Assembly (NCBI GenBank): GCA_943846745.1
Contig: OX044360.1
Coordinates: 1,612,001 to 1,676,000 of the forward strand
Reading direction: 5' to 3'
DNA: 64,000 bases
DNA from: Opacimonas sp002292215
GTDB taxonomy: Bacteria; Pseudomonadota; Gammaproteobacteria; Enterobacterales; Alteromonadaceae
Part shown: one piece after another, positions 62,865-64,000 of the stretch
Position numbering within the stretch: position 1 is the first letter of the stretch
How the letters are laid out: each line of letters begins with the position of its first letter
Program-made: the position numbers and the translations under genes
The notes under the pieces: model-generated
Told to the model about the DNA's origin: nothing
Seen by the model: only the letters and a program-made list of their open reading frames with translations
Database searches by the model: none

Positions 62865-63576
62865 CGCTTTCCCCTTGAAAGTACGCAACCAACATTCCGC
62901 TTAACGCTCCTAAAATCACATACCAACCACCCGGCAGATATTGATAGGCAAGCATTGCCACTGCTGCGCTTACTGCCCACGGTAACGCATTATGTTTGCC
63001 ATTCCACATACTGACCAAAATAACAATAAACAAGGCAGGAAATGCCATATGCAACCCATATTGATGTAAATCTCCTAACATGCCGCCGTAATATGCGCCT
63101 AAGCCCGCAAAGGTAGACCAAGTGACATACAATGACAACGCAACCCCGAGATAAAAATCAAACCTAAAGCCCTTTTTAGACGGTGTCAGTTTATGCTGTT
63201 TGCTAATGTCTTGTATCGCTAACGCCCACACCTCATCGGCCATAAAAAAAAGCGTCGTCAAAATTTTACGTTTAGGTAGATGTTTAATGTGAGGAGCAAG
63301 CGTCGCCCCCATAATGATATGACGGCTGTTCACCATAAAAGTGACAAATATAATAAACAAGACCGTAGGGGGAGACGTCCATAATTCAATGGCCGCGAAC
63401 TCAGATCCACCGGCAAAATTAACCATTGTCAAAAACATGATTAACACACTGGAAAAGTCTTTTTGCGCAGCTTCAGCACCGAGCATAAATGCCACCGGCA
63501 CAAATCCTAATAATAATGGAAACGCAGTAATCATCCCCTCAACAAAAGGATGTTGAGGAGTTTTTATGGTACTCAT
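62857..63576 (-). CDS. azlC: AzlC-family branched-chain amino acid transport protein
   Basis: A 239-residue inner-membrane protein with about seven hydrophobic segments. Family features: FPLLLGFVPVAFMLGAEAAQ, NFAGGSEFAAIELW and NSRHIIMGATLAPHIKHLP. Large subunit of the AzlCD (YgaZH-like) exporter. It begins nine bases after the malic enzyme gene, so the three are probably one transcript. Confidence 0.9.
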   Translation of the reverse strand: MSTIKTPQHPFVEGMITAFPLLLGFVPVAFMLGAEAAQKDFSSVLIMFLTMVNFAGGSEFAAIELWTSPPTVLFIIFVTFMVNSRHIIMGATLAPHIKHLPKRKILTTLFFMADEVWALAIQDISKQHKLTPSKKGFRFDFYLGVALSLYVTWSTFAGLGAYYGGMLGDLHQYGLHMAFPALFIVILVSMWNGKHNALPWAVSAAVAMLAYQYLPGGWYVILGALSGMLVAYFQGESDA

Positions 63577-63585
63577 GTAACTAGA

Positions 63586-64000
63586 TCACACGCTTGAGCG
63601 TTTGTATTGACGGTACTGCGGCGTCCAAAAATATTTTTCAATACGTTCGCGTAATTCATCATCACTGATGGTCAATGCATGGCCTTGTGTCATCGCAACT
63701 TTGGCTACATTAAAGGCAATGGATTTACTTAATTGGGTAATTTGCGTGAGTGGTGGAAGTAAACCACCGGTACCAGTATTTGCCAGTGGTGACACATCTG
63801 CCAACGTATTGGAGCTTGCCATAATCATTTCATCTGAAATAGTGCGTGCTTTGGATACAATGACACCTAAACCAATACCAGGAAAAATATAAGAGTTGTT
63901 ACATTGTGCAACATGAAACGCTTTACCTTCATACAACACATCACCAAATGGACTACCGGTAGCGATAATCACTTTTCCTCTAGTCCAGTTAATGACATCT
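63586..64000 (-). CDS. maeA: NAD-dependent malic enzyme, C-terminal part
   Basis: The last 137 codons of a gene continuing beyond the right edge. The frame is open to the window end (DVINWTRGKVIIATGSPFGD). NNSYIFPGIGLGVIVSKAR, ISDEMIMASSNTLAD and the C-terminal YFWTPQYRQYKRSSV match the long (about 560 residue) SfcA/MaeA type. Oxidative decarboxylation of malate to pyruvate. The catalytic N-terminal half lies outside the window. Confidence 0.92.
   Translation of the reverse strand, partial: DVINWTRGKVIIATGSPFGDVLYEGKAFHVAQCNNSYIFPGIGLGVIVSKARTISDEMIMASSNTLADVSPLANTGTGGLLPPLTQITQLSKSIAFNVAKVAMTQGHALTISDDELRERIEKYFWTPQYRQYKRSSV

Overview
This 64 kb window is chromosomal core sequence from a marine-type gammaproteobacterium. 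It is most like the Alteromonadales (Colwellia, Pseudoalteromonas or Thalassotalea relatives). The evidence is low G+C by eye, a MotX flagellar-motor gene beside rnr, an acetate switch of the Vibrio/Shewanella CrbS/CrbR kind, a TonB receptor paired with a TPR-sulfotransferase, and gene order matching E. coli over many short blocks (murB-birA-tRNA-tuf, orn-tRNA-Gly, rsgA-psd, gpmI-envC-yibQ, yibN-grxC-secB-gpsA, ubiD-fre, rnr-rlmB). I saw no insertion sequence, prophage, CRISPR array or rRNA gene.

Layout. 0-13 kb is acetate/acetyl-CoA metabolism: a cyclic-nucleotide-binding-like protein (cut by the window edge), a two-subunit sodium:solute symporter, the sensor kinase CrbS, the regulator CrbR in an operon with acs, an aldo/keto reductase, a class II histone-deacetylase-like enzyme and an acetyl-CoA hydrolase/transferase fused to a GNAT domain. 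13-18 kb is tuf, four tRNAs (Thr-GGT, Gly-TCC, Tyr-GTA, Thr-TGT), coaX, birA and murB. At 18 kb is an exported protein built from 15-residue repeats. 19-27.5 kb is the alpha and spc ribosomal operons (rplQ back to rplN), without the S10 operon upstream. 27.8-34.6 kb is rlmB, rnr, motX, ubiD, fre and a cold-shock gene. 34.8-42 kb is ilvIH, a hotdog-fold protein, a TPR-sulfotransferase and a TonB receptor. 42-47 kb is tRNA-Gly, orn, rsgA, psd, a DMT exporter, a GDPD phosphodiesterase and a MerC-like protein under a probable Zur box. 47-55.4 kb is yibQ, envC, gpmI, yibN, grxC, secB, gpsA, trmL, a lysophospholipase and a GrpB protein. 55.4-62.5 kb is the arginine operon argCBFGHA behind two ARG boxes and a terminator-like leader. 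The window ends with azlD, azlC and the C-terminal part of a malic enzyme.

Most of the window is ordinary. The points I rate highest are: (1) the exported protein at 18 kb, whose prolines fall at exact 15-residue intervals; (2) the ribosomal superoperon broken between rpsQ and rplN and rejoined in the order spc-alpha-murB-birA-coaX-tRNA-tuf, with no secE after tuf; (3) the argC leader with tandem ARG boxes followed by a long terminator hairpin; (4) the perfect Zur-type palindrome upstream of a merC-like gene; (5) a deacetylase/acetyltransferase pair close to acs. None of these is proven to be a new system. They are the places where the sequence shows structure that standard annotation would miss.
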